A stretch of DNA of 10,088 nucleotides. It comes from JANPLD01 sp031426355. GTDB taxonomy: Bacteria; Pseudomonadota; Alphaproteobacteria; Rickettsiales; UBA8987. Below the pieces are notes generated by a model. That model was not told where the DNA came from. It searched no databases and worked only from the letters and a program-made list of their open reading frames with translations. Location of the stretch: the NCBI GenBank assembly GCA_031426355.1, contig JANPLD010000108.1, positions 1 through 10,088 on the forward strand, written 5' to 3'. The position numbers and the translations under genes are program-made. Below are positions 1-5,987 of the stretch, one piece after another (position 1 is the stretch's first letter; each line of letters starts with the position of its first letter).

Positions 1-284
1 TAAAGGTAAACAGTAAAGAGGATATTGTAGAATTTACAGTTGGCATAAATCAGACATTTGAAACCGCAGGCCTCAAAATATCTGAAGGCTATAAAGCTCC
101 AGTAGTGATCGCCAACCCTGATTATGTTGAACAAAATTCTGCTGACGGAAATATAGCTCAATCTCCCATACCTTTACAGAATATCTCTCAACCCCCGCAA
201 ATAGGTAATGCAACAAGGGCTTCAGATAATTTAAAAGGTGGTCTTCCAAGAATAAATGATATCCCCCCTATTCAAAAGAAATAA
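1..284 (+). CDS. C-terminal end of an unrecognised protein (partial, 5' end outside window)
   Basis: A reading frame is open from the left edge (first whole codon at 3) to a TAA at 282-284, giving 93 residues of a protein whose start is outside the window. The first half alternates charged and hydrophobic residues (VEFTVGINQTFETAGLKI), as in a folded beta-rich domain. The second half is a low-complexity tail rich in Pro, Asn, Gln and Ser that ends in IPPIQKK, and looks disordered. I do not recognise the family. The stop lies 31 nt before the start of the prepilin gene on the same strand, so the two may be co-transcribed and this could be an envelope or pilus-related protein, but only position suggests that. 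The frame is convincing because it has no stop and the codon use resembles that of the neighbours. Confidence 0.7.
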   Translation, partial: KVNSKEDIVEFTVGINQTFETAGLKISEGYKAPVVIANPDYVEQNSADGNIAQSPIPLQNISQPPQIGNATRASDNLKGGLPRINDIPPIQKK

Positions 285-315
285 TCTAAGATTATTAGAT
301 TTAAATAATGATTAT

Positions 316-1212
316 ATGAGAAGCTCCCTATGCAAAAATAAACGTGGGTTTACACTTGTTGAGCTTGCAATAGTACTGGTTATAATAGGCCTGCTTGTAG
401 GCGGAGTTCTGCAAGGACAGGAGCTTATAAAACAGGCGCAGATACGAAACGTAATTTCGCAATTTACGGAATATGATACTGCAGTAAATACATTTCGCGC
501 TAAATACAAGCAGATACCTGGCGATATAAACCGCGCAGCAGCATACGGCCTTAACTGCCCTGATATTGGTGCTCTTTGTACAGCGGGGACCGAAAACATG
601 TCAAGAACAGCCGCTGATCTTGCTCCAATATCTGATGCAGATGGAGCTCAAGGTAATGGCGATGCGGATGGAAGCTTGGAAACCCATTTAAATACTTCAA
701 CTTTTGCTACAAGATTTGATACTTTTAGTGGTGAGATATCTAATTTTTGGGTTCAAATGGCTAATACTCTACTAATAAAGGGTGGATATACTCAGACTAA
801 CAATTGTACTACTGCATGTTTAAGTGCACCTGGAACTAACATGCCATCAGCATCAATTGGTAAAGGATTGATTGCACTTACTGAGGGTGGCAGGATGTAT
901 TATGTTCTAGGCACTGCTGGCAATTATCTTTCTGGAGCATTAGATAACACTCCAAGTACAGGGTCACTGATAACTGATGACCTGACTCCTGATGAAGCAT
1001 TCGCATTTGATTCCAAGCTCGATGATGGAATTGGCACTACAGGCGTTGTACAGGCTATAAGCCAGTATAACCTTGCATCTGGCGGACCACTTGGTTTATT
1101 CTCTCGTGTAACAGGTGGCACTGCAGTTACCGATTGTCATACTACCACTGGCATATATAATCTGATAAACGACAGCAATCTCTGCACACTTAAAGTCAGG
1201 GCTTCAAGTTAA
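316..1212 (+). CDS. Type IV prepilin-like protein (N-terminal cleavage/methylation motif)
   Basis: This 298-residue protein has a class III leader. An 11-residue basic leader ends KRG, followed by FTLVE at 12-16, with Gly11 as the prepilin peptidase site and Glu as residue 5 of the mature chain. A hydrophobic helix follows to about residue 32. Mature pseudopilins sit in the inner membrane and assemble into pilus, type II secretion or competence filaments. After the helix, IRNVISQF...YKQIPGD (43-70) resembles a common uncharacterised proteobacterial prepilin family. The globular part has an Asp/Gly-rich loop (107-120) and six cysteines (81, 88, 164, 168, 274, 290), enough for three disulfides. 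An in-frame ATG at 256 would add 20 residues and overlap the upstream gene; 316 gives the normal short leader. Neither start has a clear Shine-Dalgarno. No assembly ATPase or peptidase gene is in view, so the filament system is unknown. Confidence 0.87.
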   Translation: MRSSLCKNKRGFTLVELAIVLVIIGLLVGGVLQGQELIKQAQIRNVISQFTEYDTAVNTFRAKYKQIPGDINRAAAYGLNCPDIGALCTAGTENMSRTAADLAPISDADGAQGNGDADGSLETHLNTSTFATRFDTFSGEISNFWVQMANTLLIKGGYTQTNNCTTACLSAPGTNMPSASIGKGLIALTEGGRMYYVLGTAGNYLSGALDNTPSTGSLITDDLTPDEAFAFDSKLDDGIGTTGVVQAISQYNLASGGPLGLFSRVTGGTAVTDCHTTTGIYNLINDSNLCTLKVRASS

Positions 1213-1229
1213 TTTTACTTAGGTAAATT
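1211..1229. terminator. Weak AT-rich hairpin between convergent genes
   Basis: AATTTTAC (1211-1218) and GTAAATT (1223-1229) form a short stem (5 bp, then a one-base bulge, then 2 bp) around a 4-nt loop. It falls exactly between the stops of the prepilin gene and the minus-strand heat-shock gene, and both strands have A/T-rich sequence after the stem. It could act as a weak bidirectional terminator. The stem is short and nearly free of GC, so this rests mostly on position. Confidence 0.3.
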
Positions 1230-1230
1230 A

Positions 1231-1839
1231 TTATTCTATCTCTATCTTATGCGGTTTGAATTTTGCATCATCCATTGTAGGAACGCTTATATAAACAACC
1301 CCGTTTTTATATTTCGCCTTTGCTTTCTCAATATCAGCGCCATATGGAAGTGGTATTACTCTTCTTACCGCCCCAACCCTACGTTCTGACATCATATAAT
1401 CTTTGTCTTTTGATTCTTTTTTCACTTCCTCTTTATAACTAACTGTTAAGAACCCCGGAGCTATATGCAGGTCTATCTTATCTTTCTCAATTCCTGGCAA
1501 TTCAACTGAAACCTCTATTTTATCATTACGTTTAACAATATCAGTTTTTGGAATATTGGCACTTTCAAACGGATTGTTTGAAAAAGGAAGAAATTTATTA
1601 TTTCCTATCTGCTGTGACGCTCCTGCCAAACCACCATTATTGAAAAAATTACGGAACATCTCATCAACTTTAGATGTTACATTATTATTAATGACCGCTA
1701 TGGGATTATCCTGAACCGCCTCATCTTCATCACCTTCAAATTTGAATGGGATATCCTGGTCATTTGGTACTGCAAAAGAGATGGCCGGAATCATTGAAAC
1801 TGAGATCAAAGCCGTGGTAAAAAGCCTTTTAGAGATCAT
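1231..1839 (-). CDS. Exported small heat-shock protein (Hsp20/alpha-crystallin family) with signal peptide
   Basis: This 202-residue protein has an alpha-crystallin domain at about 96-188. Hallmarks are VSVELPGIEKDKIDL (109-123), the VRRVIPLP strand (158-165), the terminal NGVVYISVP strand (179-187), and a C-terminal IxI motif (IEI, 199-201) of the kind that docks neighbouring dimers in the oligomer. Small heat-shock proteins are ATP-independent holdases for unfolding proteins. What is odd is the N-terminus: basic MISKR, then a hydrophobic stretch ending in SFA at residue 23, a good Sec signal with an AXA-like site before VPNDQD. The mature form should therefore be periplasmic or outside the cell. 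The start at 1839 is chosen because TGGAGGGTTAT places a strong Shine-Dalgarno a few bases upstream. A longer frame to 1896 would bury the signal behind 19 residues. A candidate promoter lies at 1868-1896. The acidic linker (26-45) and the Asn-rich region (50-90) are not conserved features I know. Confidence 0.92.
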   Translation of the reverse strand: MISKRLFTTALISVSMIPAISFAVPNDQDIPFKFEGDEDEAVQDNPIAVINNNVTSKVDEMFRNFFNNGGLAGASQQIGNNKFLPFSNNPFESANIPKTDIVKRNDKIEVSVELPGIEKDKIDLHIAPGFLTVSYKEEVKKESKDKDYMMSERRVGAVRRVIPLPYGADIEKAKAKYKNGVVYISVPTMDDAKFKPHKIEIE

Positions 1840-1841
1840 AT

Positions 1842-1850
1842 AACCCTCCA
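1842..1850 (-). promoter_or_regulatory. Strong Shine-Dalgarno that fixes the Hsp20 start
   Basis: On the minus strand TGGAGGGTT ends 2 nt before the ATG at 1837-1839, with GGAGG about 5-6 nt upstream. This is the best ribosome binding site in the window. It decides between the start at 1839 (signal peptide at the extreme N-terminus) and the upstream in-frame ATGs at 1851 and 1896. Confidence 0.8.
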
Positions 1851-1867
1851 TAAATTTTTGTGAAAAA

Positions 1868-1896
1868 GATATAGTCACTCCCAACATTAATTTCAA
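1868..1896 (-). promoter_or_regulatory. Candidate promoter of the exported Hsp20 gene
   Basis: On the minus strand TTGAAA (1891-1896) is separated by 17 nt from TATATC (1868-1873). This gives a predicted start near 1861 and a 5' leader of about 20 nt containing the strong ribosome binding site. The -10 side reads gaCTATATC, which also partly resembles the alphaproteobacterial RpoH (heat-shock sigma) -10 pattern. I cannot separate a housekeeping from a heat-shock promoter by eye. Confidence 0.45.
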
Positions 1897-1922
1897 ATCA
1901 ATTAAAAATTAATGAACCGCAA

Positions 1923-1937
1923 TGATAATTATTATCA
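1923..1937. promoter_or_regulatory. Perfect 15-nt palindrome TGATAATTATTATCA, candidate operator
   Basis: TGATAAT-T-ATTATCA is a perfect inverted repeat with a one-base centre. It lies in the divergent hsp20/sucC spacer, about 27 nt upstream of the predicted Hsp20 -35 and about 40 nt upstream of the predicted sucC -35. Its GATAAT/ATTATC halves resemble the half-sites of Fur-type iron boxes. This is similarity by eye only, and short AT-rich palindromes also occur by chance. Confidence 0.4.
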
Positions 1938-1977
1938 ATAAAAGTACTTCGGTTTATTCCTTACATTTATAACTTCC

Positions 1978-2005
1978 TTGCATCAGGTATTTTTACTGCT
2001 ATAAA
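1978..2005 (+). promoter_or_regulatory. Candidate sucCD promoter with extended -10
   Basis: TATAAA (2000-2005) is preceded by TG at 1997-1998, making an extended -10 element (TGCTATAAA). A poor -35 (TTGCAT, 1978-1983) sits 16 nt upstream. The predicted start is near 2012, giving a leader of about 27 nt before the sucC ATG. The extended -10 would compensate for the weak -35. Confidence 0.45.
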
Positions 2006-2017
2006 TTCCAAGAATTT

Positions 2018-2030
2018 TAACTTAAAGTTA
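2018..2030. promoter_or_regulatory. Perfect 13-nt palindrome TAACTTAAAGTTA in the sucC leader
   Basis: TAACTT-A-AAGTTA lies between the predicted transcription start and the sucC ATG at 2039, where the ribosome binding site would be expected. No good Shine-Dalgarno is otherwise visible for sucC. It could be an operator overlapping early transcription, or a small RNA hairpin modulating initiation, or chance in AT-rich DNA. Confidence 0.3.
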
Positions 2031-2038
2031 GTAAAATC

Positions 2039-3229
2039 ATGAACATACACGAGTATCAGGCCAAGGAAATTCTTAGAAAATTTGGCGTTCCAGTATCCCC
2101 GGGAATCGCAGCCTTCACAGTTGATGAAGCAGTTGAAGCAGCAAAGAAATTAAATCACCCATTATATGTAGTTAAATCTCAGATCCACGCAGGTGGCCGT
2201 GGTAAAGGTAAATTTAAGGAACTTCCTGAAGGCTCAAAAGGTGGCGTTCGCTTAGCTAAAACTTTTGATGAAGTTAAAAAACATGCGGAAGACATGCTCG
2301 GCAAAACACTTGTTACTATCCAGAATACTCCTGAAGGTAACGTTGTTAACAGATTATATATTGAAGCTGGATCTGATATCCTGAATGAATATTATCTCTC
2401 TTTAGTAGTTGATAGAGCTACTTCACGTATCGCGATCATCGCTTCATCAGAAGGTGGAATGGATATTGAAGATGTTGCGCATAACACTCCTGAAAAGATC
2501 ATTACTATATATGTTGACCCTGTAACTGGAATACAGCCTTTCCACGTTCGTGATATCACTTTTGGTATAGGTCTTGGTAAAGATGATTACGCAAAAATCG
2601 AGAAAGTTCTCATTCCTTTATACAAAGCATTCGTTGAAACCGATTGTTCACAAATTGAGATTAACCCATTGGCAAGAATAGCGAATGGTGAGATCAGGGC
2701 ACTAGATGCGAAGATCAACTTTGATGATAACGCACTCTTTAAACATAAAGACCTTGAAGCCCTACGTGATGAAGATGAGGAAAACCCTCTTGAACTCCGT
2801 GCGAAAAAATTTGAGCTTTCTTACGTTAAAATGGAAGGCAATATCGGTTGCATGGTTAACGGCGCAGGACTTGCAATGGCAACTATGGATATCATTAAAC
2901 TCAACGGTGCTCAACCTGCGAACTTTTTAGACGTAGGCGGTGGAGCAACTAAAGAACGCGTAACTGAAGCATTCAAGATCATCCTTGCAGACCCTTCTGT
3001 TGAAGGAATTCTTGTTAACATTTTCGGCGGTATCATGAAATGCGATATCATCGCAGATGGTATTATAGCAGCCGCGAAAGAAGTTAAACTTGATAAACCA
3101 CTTGTTGTACGTTTAGAAGGTACCAATGTGGAATTAGGTAAAGAGATTCTGGCTAAATCAGGCTTGGCTATCACTCCGGCAAATGACCTTGGTGATGCTG
3201 CTAAGAAGATCGTTGCAGCTGTTAAATAA
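2039..3229 (+). CDS. sucC: Succinyl-CoA synthetase (ADP-forming), beta subunit
   Basis: SucC is the nucleotide-binding subunit of succinyl-CoA synthetase, which makes ATP (or GTP) from succinyl-CoA, ADP and phosphate in the cytoplasmic TCA cycle. The 396-residue chain is normal for the family. The ATP-grasp domain (about 1-240) opens with MNIHEYQAKEIL, carries the glycine-rich GGRGKGK (52-58), and has IEINPL (206-211) and ALDAK (221-225). The spacing of Asn209 and Asp223 matches the metal-ligand pair of the Escherichia coli enzyme. The C-terminal CoA-ligase domain has GCMVNGAGLAMATMD (270-284), FLDVGGGA (297-303) and VNIFGGIMKCDIIA (326-339). The gene precedes sucD by 18 nt in one operon. Unlike many alphaproteobacteria, mdh is not directly upstream; a divergent heat-shock gene is. 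Initiation lacks an obvious Shine-Dalgarno. Nothing suggests loss of function. Confidence 0.98.
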   Translation: MNIHEYQAKEILRKFGVPVSPGIAAFTVDEAVEAAKKLNHPLYVVKSQIHAGGRGKGKFKELPEGSKGGVRLAKTFDEVKKHAEDMLGKTLVTIQNTPEGNVVNRLYIEAGSDILNEYYLSLVVDRATSRIAIIASSEGGMDIEDVAHNTPEKIITIYVDPVTGIQPFHVRDITFGIGLGKDDYAKIEKVLIPLYKAFVETDCSQIEINPLARIANGEIRALDAKINFDDNALFKHKDLEALRDEDEENPLELRAKKFELSYVKMEGNIGCMVNGAGLAMATMDIIKLNGAQPANFLDVGGGATKERVTEAFKIILADPSVEGILVNIFGGIMKCDIIADGIIAAAKEVKLDKPLVVRLEGTNVELGKEILAKSGLAITPANDLGDAAKKIVAAVK

Positions 3230-3236
3230 TTTTATT

Positions 3237-3241
3237 GGAGA
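3237..3241 (+). promoter_or_regulatory. Shine-Dalgarno of sucD
   Basis: GGAGA ends 6 nt before the ATG at 3248 in the 18-nt sucC-sucD gap. It supports that start and independent re-initiation on the sucCD mRNA. Confidence 0.7.
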
Positions 3242-3247
3242 ATTAAA

Positions 3248-4138
3248 ATGTCAGTATTAGTAAATAAAAATACAAAAGTTATCTGTCAGGGTTTTACAGG
3301 TTCACAAGGAACTTTTCACTCTGAACAGGCTATTAAATATGGCACTAAAATGGTTGGTGGTGTAACTCCTGGTAAAGGCGGCACGCAACATTTAGGCTTA
3401 CCTGTATTTGATACGGTTTCTGATGCAAAAAAGAAAACAGAAGCTAATGCTTCTGTAATATATGTTCCACCACCATTTGCAGCTGATGCTATACTTGAAG
3501 CAATTGACGCCCAGATTGAACTTATTGTTTGTATAACTGAAGGTATACCTGTTCTTGACATGGTAAAAGTTAAACGTGCACTAAGTGGTTCTAAATCTCG
3601 CCTTATCGGTCCAAACTGCCCGGGCGTTATCACTCCTGATGAATGTAAGATCGGTATCATGCCAGGTCACATCCACAAAAGAGGTAATGTTGGTATCGTA
3701 TCACGCTCTGGTACACTTACATACGAAGCAGTATTCCAGACAACTCAACTAGGCCTTGGCCAGTCTACCTGTATCGGTATCGGCGGCGACCCGGTTAACG
3801 GCACTAACTTTATTGATTGCCTTGATCTTTTCCTTAATGATCCCGAAACACAAAGCATCATCATGATCGGTGAGATCGGTGGTTCTGCTGAAGAAGAAGC
3901 GGCTGATTTCCTCCGCCAGTCTAAAATTAAAAAACCAACTGTTGGCTTTATCGCAGGCCGTACAGCTCCTCCGGGAAAACGTATGGGCCACGCTGGCGCG
4001 ATAGTTGCCGGTGGTAAAGGCGGCGCAGAAGACAAGATTGAAGCTATGAAAGCAGCTGGTATAGCAGTTTCTGACTCTCCTTCTCTTCTCGGCCAGACAA
4101 TGTATGACCTTCTTAATGGCAAGAAGAAAGTTGCTTAA
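3248..4138 (+). CDS. sucD: Succinyl-CoA synthetase, alpha subunit
   Basis: SucD is the catalytic partner of SucC. It binds CoA in its N-terminal Rossmann domain and carries the histidine that is phosphorylated during the reaction. The 296-residue chain is close to the usual length of about 290. Visible hallmarks are VICQGFTGSQGTFHS (11-25), GVTPGKGG (38-45), the GPNCPG CoA/phosphate loop (121-126), SRSGTLTYE (152-160), GIGGDPVNGTNF (177-188), GEIGG with Glu209, and GKRMGHAGAIV (243-253), in which His248 is the phospho-histidine. The start has a good ribosome binding site. The gene is the last in its operon: a strong terminator begins 20 nt after the stop. sucA and sucB do not follow, so 2-oxoglutarate dehydrogenase must be encoded elsewhere if present. 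Confidence 0.98.
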   Translation: MSVLVNKNTKVICQGFTGSQGTFHSEQAIKYGTKMVGGVTPGKGGTQHLGLPVFDTVSDAKKKTEANASVIYVPPPFAADAILEAIDAQIELIVCITEGIPVLDMVKVKRALSGSKSRLIGPNCPGVITPDECKIGIMPGHIHKRGNVGIVSRSGTLTYEAVFQTTQLGLGQSTCIGIGGDPVNGTNFIDCLDLFLNDPETQSIIMIGEIGGSAEEEAADFLRQSKIKKPTVGFIAGRTAPPGKRMGHAGAIVAGGKGGAEDKIEAMKAAGIAVSDSPSLLGQTMYDLLNGKKKVA

Positions 4139-4158
4139 TTATAGACTTATACCAATTC

Positions 4159-4197
4159 AAACCCCCCGTTTTGCTGATGCTGCGGGGGTTTTTTTAT
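4159..4197 (+). terminator. Strong rho-independent terminator of sucCD
   Basis: AAACCCCCCG (4159-4168) pairs with CGGGGGTTT (4183-4191) around a 14-nt loop, and the right arm runs straight into a T tract (to 4195). The stem is GC-rich in an AT-rich neighbourhood. One extra C on the left arm must bulge or pair in an alternative register. Confidence 0.9.
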
Positions 4198-4212
4198 CTT
4201 TAAATAGATAGT

Positions 4213-4218
4213 TATAAT
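4213..4218 (+). promoter_or_regulatory. Candidate -10 box upstream of the RTX gene
   Basis: An exact TATAAT lies 73 nt upstream of the RTX start, just after the sucCD terminator. No convincing -35 is present at the right spacing, where the sequence is the T tract of the terminator. The whole spacer (4198-4280) is very AT-rich, so a chance match is possible. Confidence 0.3.
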
Positions 4219-4254
4219 TTAATTAAAATTTTATTGATTTATGAAATTACATCT

Positions 4255-4275
4255 GTTAATTTTTAGTTAATTTTA
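4255..4275 (+). repeat. Near-perfect tandem repeat GTTAATTTT(T)A before the RTX ribosome binding site
   Basis: GTTAATTTTTA (4255-4265) is followed immediately by GTTAATTTTA (4266-4275), differing by one T. It occupies the 5' leader of the RTX gene just upstream of AAAGGA (4281-4286). It may be low-complexity AT sequence or a paired protein-binding site. Confidence 0.5.
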
Positions 4276-4291
4276 CAACCAAAGGAATTTT

Positions 4292-5941
4292 ATGGAAAAG
4301 AAAACTAGCATTATTGCTGCAACTTCTATTAGACAATCAATATTATCTGATACATCAGCAGCCCCCTCTAAAGGAGCTGACCTATCTCCTTTTATTTTTA
4401 CTAATAATAATGATACCTATATAGGAAATTCTACTAATGAAAATTTAGATGCACTAGCTGGGAATGATTACGTAGATGGCGCAGGTGGAGATGATAGGAT
4501 TTTTGGCAGAGCTGGAAAGGATACTCTTTTAGGAGGAAATGGAAATGATTTTATAAGAGGCGGCTCTGAAGATGATATTATAAAGGGTGGTGATGGAGAT
4601 GATTACATAACGGGTGGAGACAATAATACAAATAGCACTAATGATGGAAATGATCAGCTAGATGGTGGCAATGGTAATGACAAGTTACTTAGCGGTTATG
4701 GTAATGACATAGTTAACGGCGGCGCAGGAGATGATTTTGTTGATGGTGCAGCAGGTAGCGACAAGATCGAAGGCGGAAAAGGTAATGACTCCCTTTTTGG
4801 CGCATTTGACGATGATATTATTTCAGGTGGGGATGATAATGATAGGGTGTGGGGTGAAGATGGTAATGATACCCTTATAGGAAATAGCGGAAATGATACG
4901 ATATGGGGTGGTGATGGTGGCGATGTTATTTTTGGTGATGATTCAAATACAGATATTGAATACCTGAATTCTAACGATACTATTGATGGAGGGAAAGGAA
5001 ATGACACGATATATGGTGGCTCTGGGGAAGATACTATAAAAGGTGGCGAAGGAGATGATACCATTAACGGCGATTATTATTCTGCTCCTAATTTACTTTT
5101 TAGCACCAATGATACAATAGAAGGAGGTGATGGCTCCGATACTATAACTGGTAACGTTGGAGATGATTTCATACTTGGTTACCAATACGCTGAAGTTAAT
5201 GCTAACCTTGGTTTTGGAACTTATTTTAATGATGGAGGCAATAATCTTAGCGGTGGCCTTGGAAATGATACGATATTTGGTAGTGGTGGTAAAGACCAGC
5301 TGGATGGGGGTGAAGGTGCTGACTATTTAAATGGCGGACAAGGCAGTGATATTATTAATGGTGGTGATGGCGATGATTATATTGATGGAGATGATGGAAA
5401 TTTATCGACCGCCCAAACTTCAGCAAGTAATTCAGATATTATGCATGGCGGTAATGGTAACGACTACATAATCGGGTCTTCAGGAAGTGATACAATATAT
5501 GGAGATGCAGGAGATGATCGTATTTATGGAGGTACTAATCCCAGCGCTAGTAACGATGGGACATTTTCAACAAGTACACCGGATTATTTATTTGGTGGCG
5601 ATGGCAAAGACCTTTTAGTGGGCAGTGGAGAAGATGACCTCGTTAATGATGGTGAACAGGATTTAATGACCGGAGGTCAAGGATTTGACACATTCGTATT
5701 CAACAGGGGAAATGCATACACCAATATTGATGATATGGATACAATTACTGATTTCCAGCAAGGTATAGATAAGATAATGCTTAATTATGCAATAACCGGA
5801 ACCGGTTTAGACTTTGTCGGCTTTAATGATTTACAGATAACACAAAGTGGCACTGATGTTCATATAGCTTATGGACAAAACACGTTAGTATTGCAAAATA
5901 GCATTGTTTCAGACTTTAATGCTGATGATTTTATAGCCTAA
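4292..5941 (+). CDS. RTX-type calcium-binding repeat protein, probable type I secretion substrate
   Basis: This 549-residue protein is dominated by RTX nonapeptides of the form GGxGxDxUx (U is a large hydrophobic residue). I count about 39 units from residue 53 to 468. Such repeats fold into a parallel beta-roll that binds calcium outside the cell. There is no N-terminal signal peptide or membrane segment and no cysteine. The C-terminus (about 469-549) has DTITDFQQGIDKI (483-495) and ends in FNADDFIA, the usual form of a C-terminal type I secretion signal. Six units are expanded to 17-25 residues (starting near 107, 214, 259, 295, 365 and 412), often rich in Asn, Ser and Thr. No protease, lipase, adenylate cyclase or pore-forming domain precedes the repeats; the first 52 residues are too short. 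It may be a surface, matrix or calcium-buffering protein. No type I ABC transporter gene is in view. AAAGGA 5 nt upstream supports the start. Confidence 0.93.
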   Translation: MEKKTSIIAATSIRQSILSDTSAAPSKGADLSPFIFTNNNDTYIGNSTNENLDALAGNDYVDGAGGDDRIFGRAGKDTLLGGNGNDFIRGGSEDDIIKGGDGDDYITGGDNNTNSTNDGNDQLDGGNGNDKLLSGYGNDIVNGGAGDDFVDGAAGSDKIEGGKGNDSLFGAFDDDIISGGDDNDRVWGEDGNDTLIGNSGNDTIWGGDGGDVIFGDDSNTDIEYLNSNDTIDGGKGNDTIYGGSGEDTIKGGEGDDTINGDYYSAPNLLFSTNDTIEGGDGSDTITGNVGDDFILGYQYAEVNANLGFGTYFNDGGNNLSGGLGNDTIFGSGGKDQLDGGEGADYLNGGQGSDIINGGDGDDYIDGDDGNLSTAQTSASNSDIMHGGNGNDYIIGSSGSDTIYGDAGDDRIYGGTNPSASNDGTFSTSTPDYLFGGDGKDLLVGSGEDDLVNDGEQDLMTGGQGFDTFVFNRGNAYTNIDDMDTITDFQQGIDKIMLNYAITGTGLDFVGFNDLQITQSGTDVHIAYGQNTLVLQNSIVSDFNADDFIA

Positions 5942-5958
5942 ATTTTAGACTGAGTATT

Positions 5959-5987
5959 AACCCTGCTAGCTGGCAGGGTTTTATTTC
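5959..5987 (+). terminator. Rho-independent terminator of the RTX gene
   Basis: AACCCTGC (5959-5966) pairs perfectly with GCAGGGTT (5973-5980) around a 6-nt loop, followed by TTATTTCT. It lies 18 nt after the RTX stop. The right arm ends at the base next to the ndh stop codon (5981-5983, minus strand). Read from the ndh side the hairpin is not followed by a T tract, so it should mainly stop RTX transcription. Confidence 0.75.

Noticed and set aside
256..315. Longer start for the prepilin, adding 20 residues.
   Set aside because: It would overlap the upstream gene, has no well-placed Shine-Dalgarno, and gives an unusually long leader. The ATG at 316 leaves the normal short basic leader before G|FTLVE.
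1840..1896. Longer start for the Hsp20 gene, adding 19 residues.
   Set aside because: The best ribosome binding site in the window sits directly before 1839, and the longer form would place the signal peptide internally.
3316..4122. Several antisense open frames across sucD.
   Set aside because: They are shadows of sucD codon structure, with low-complexity products and no family features.
4696..5064. Antisense open frame of 122 residues within the RTX gene, rich in Ser and Pro.
   Set aside because: Its periodic SPPS composition is the mirror of the RTX repeat codons on the other strand; no independent evidence supports it.
4424..5695. Repetitive DNA resembling an array of direct repeats.
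   Set aside because: The periodicity is 27 nt with degenerate units and an intact reading frame. It reflects RTX nonapeptides, not CRISPR or satellite repeats.
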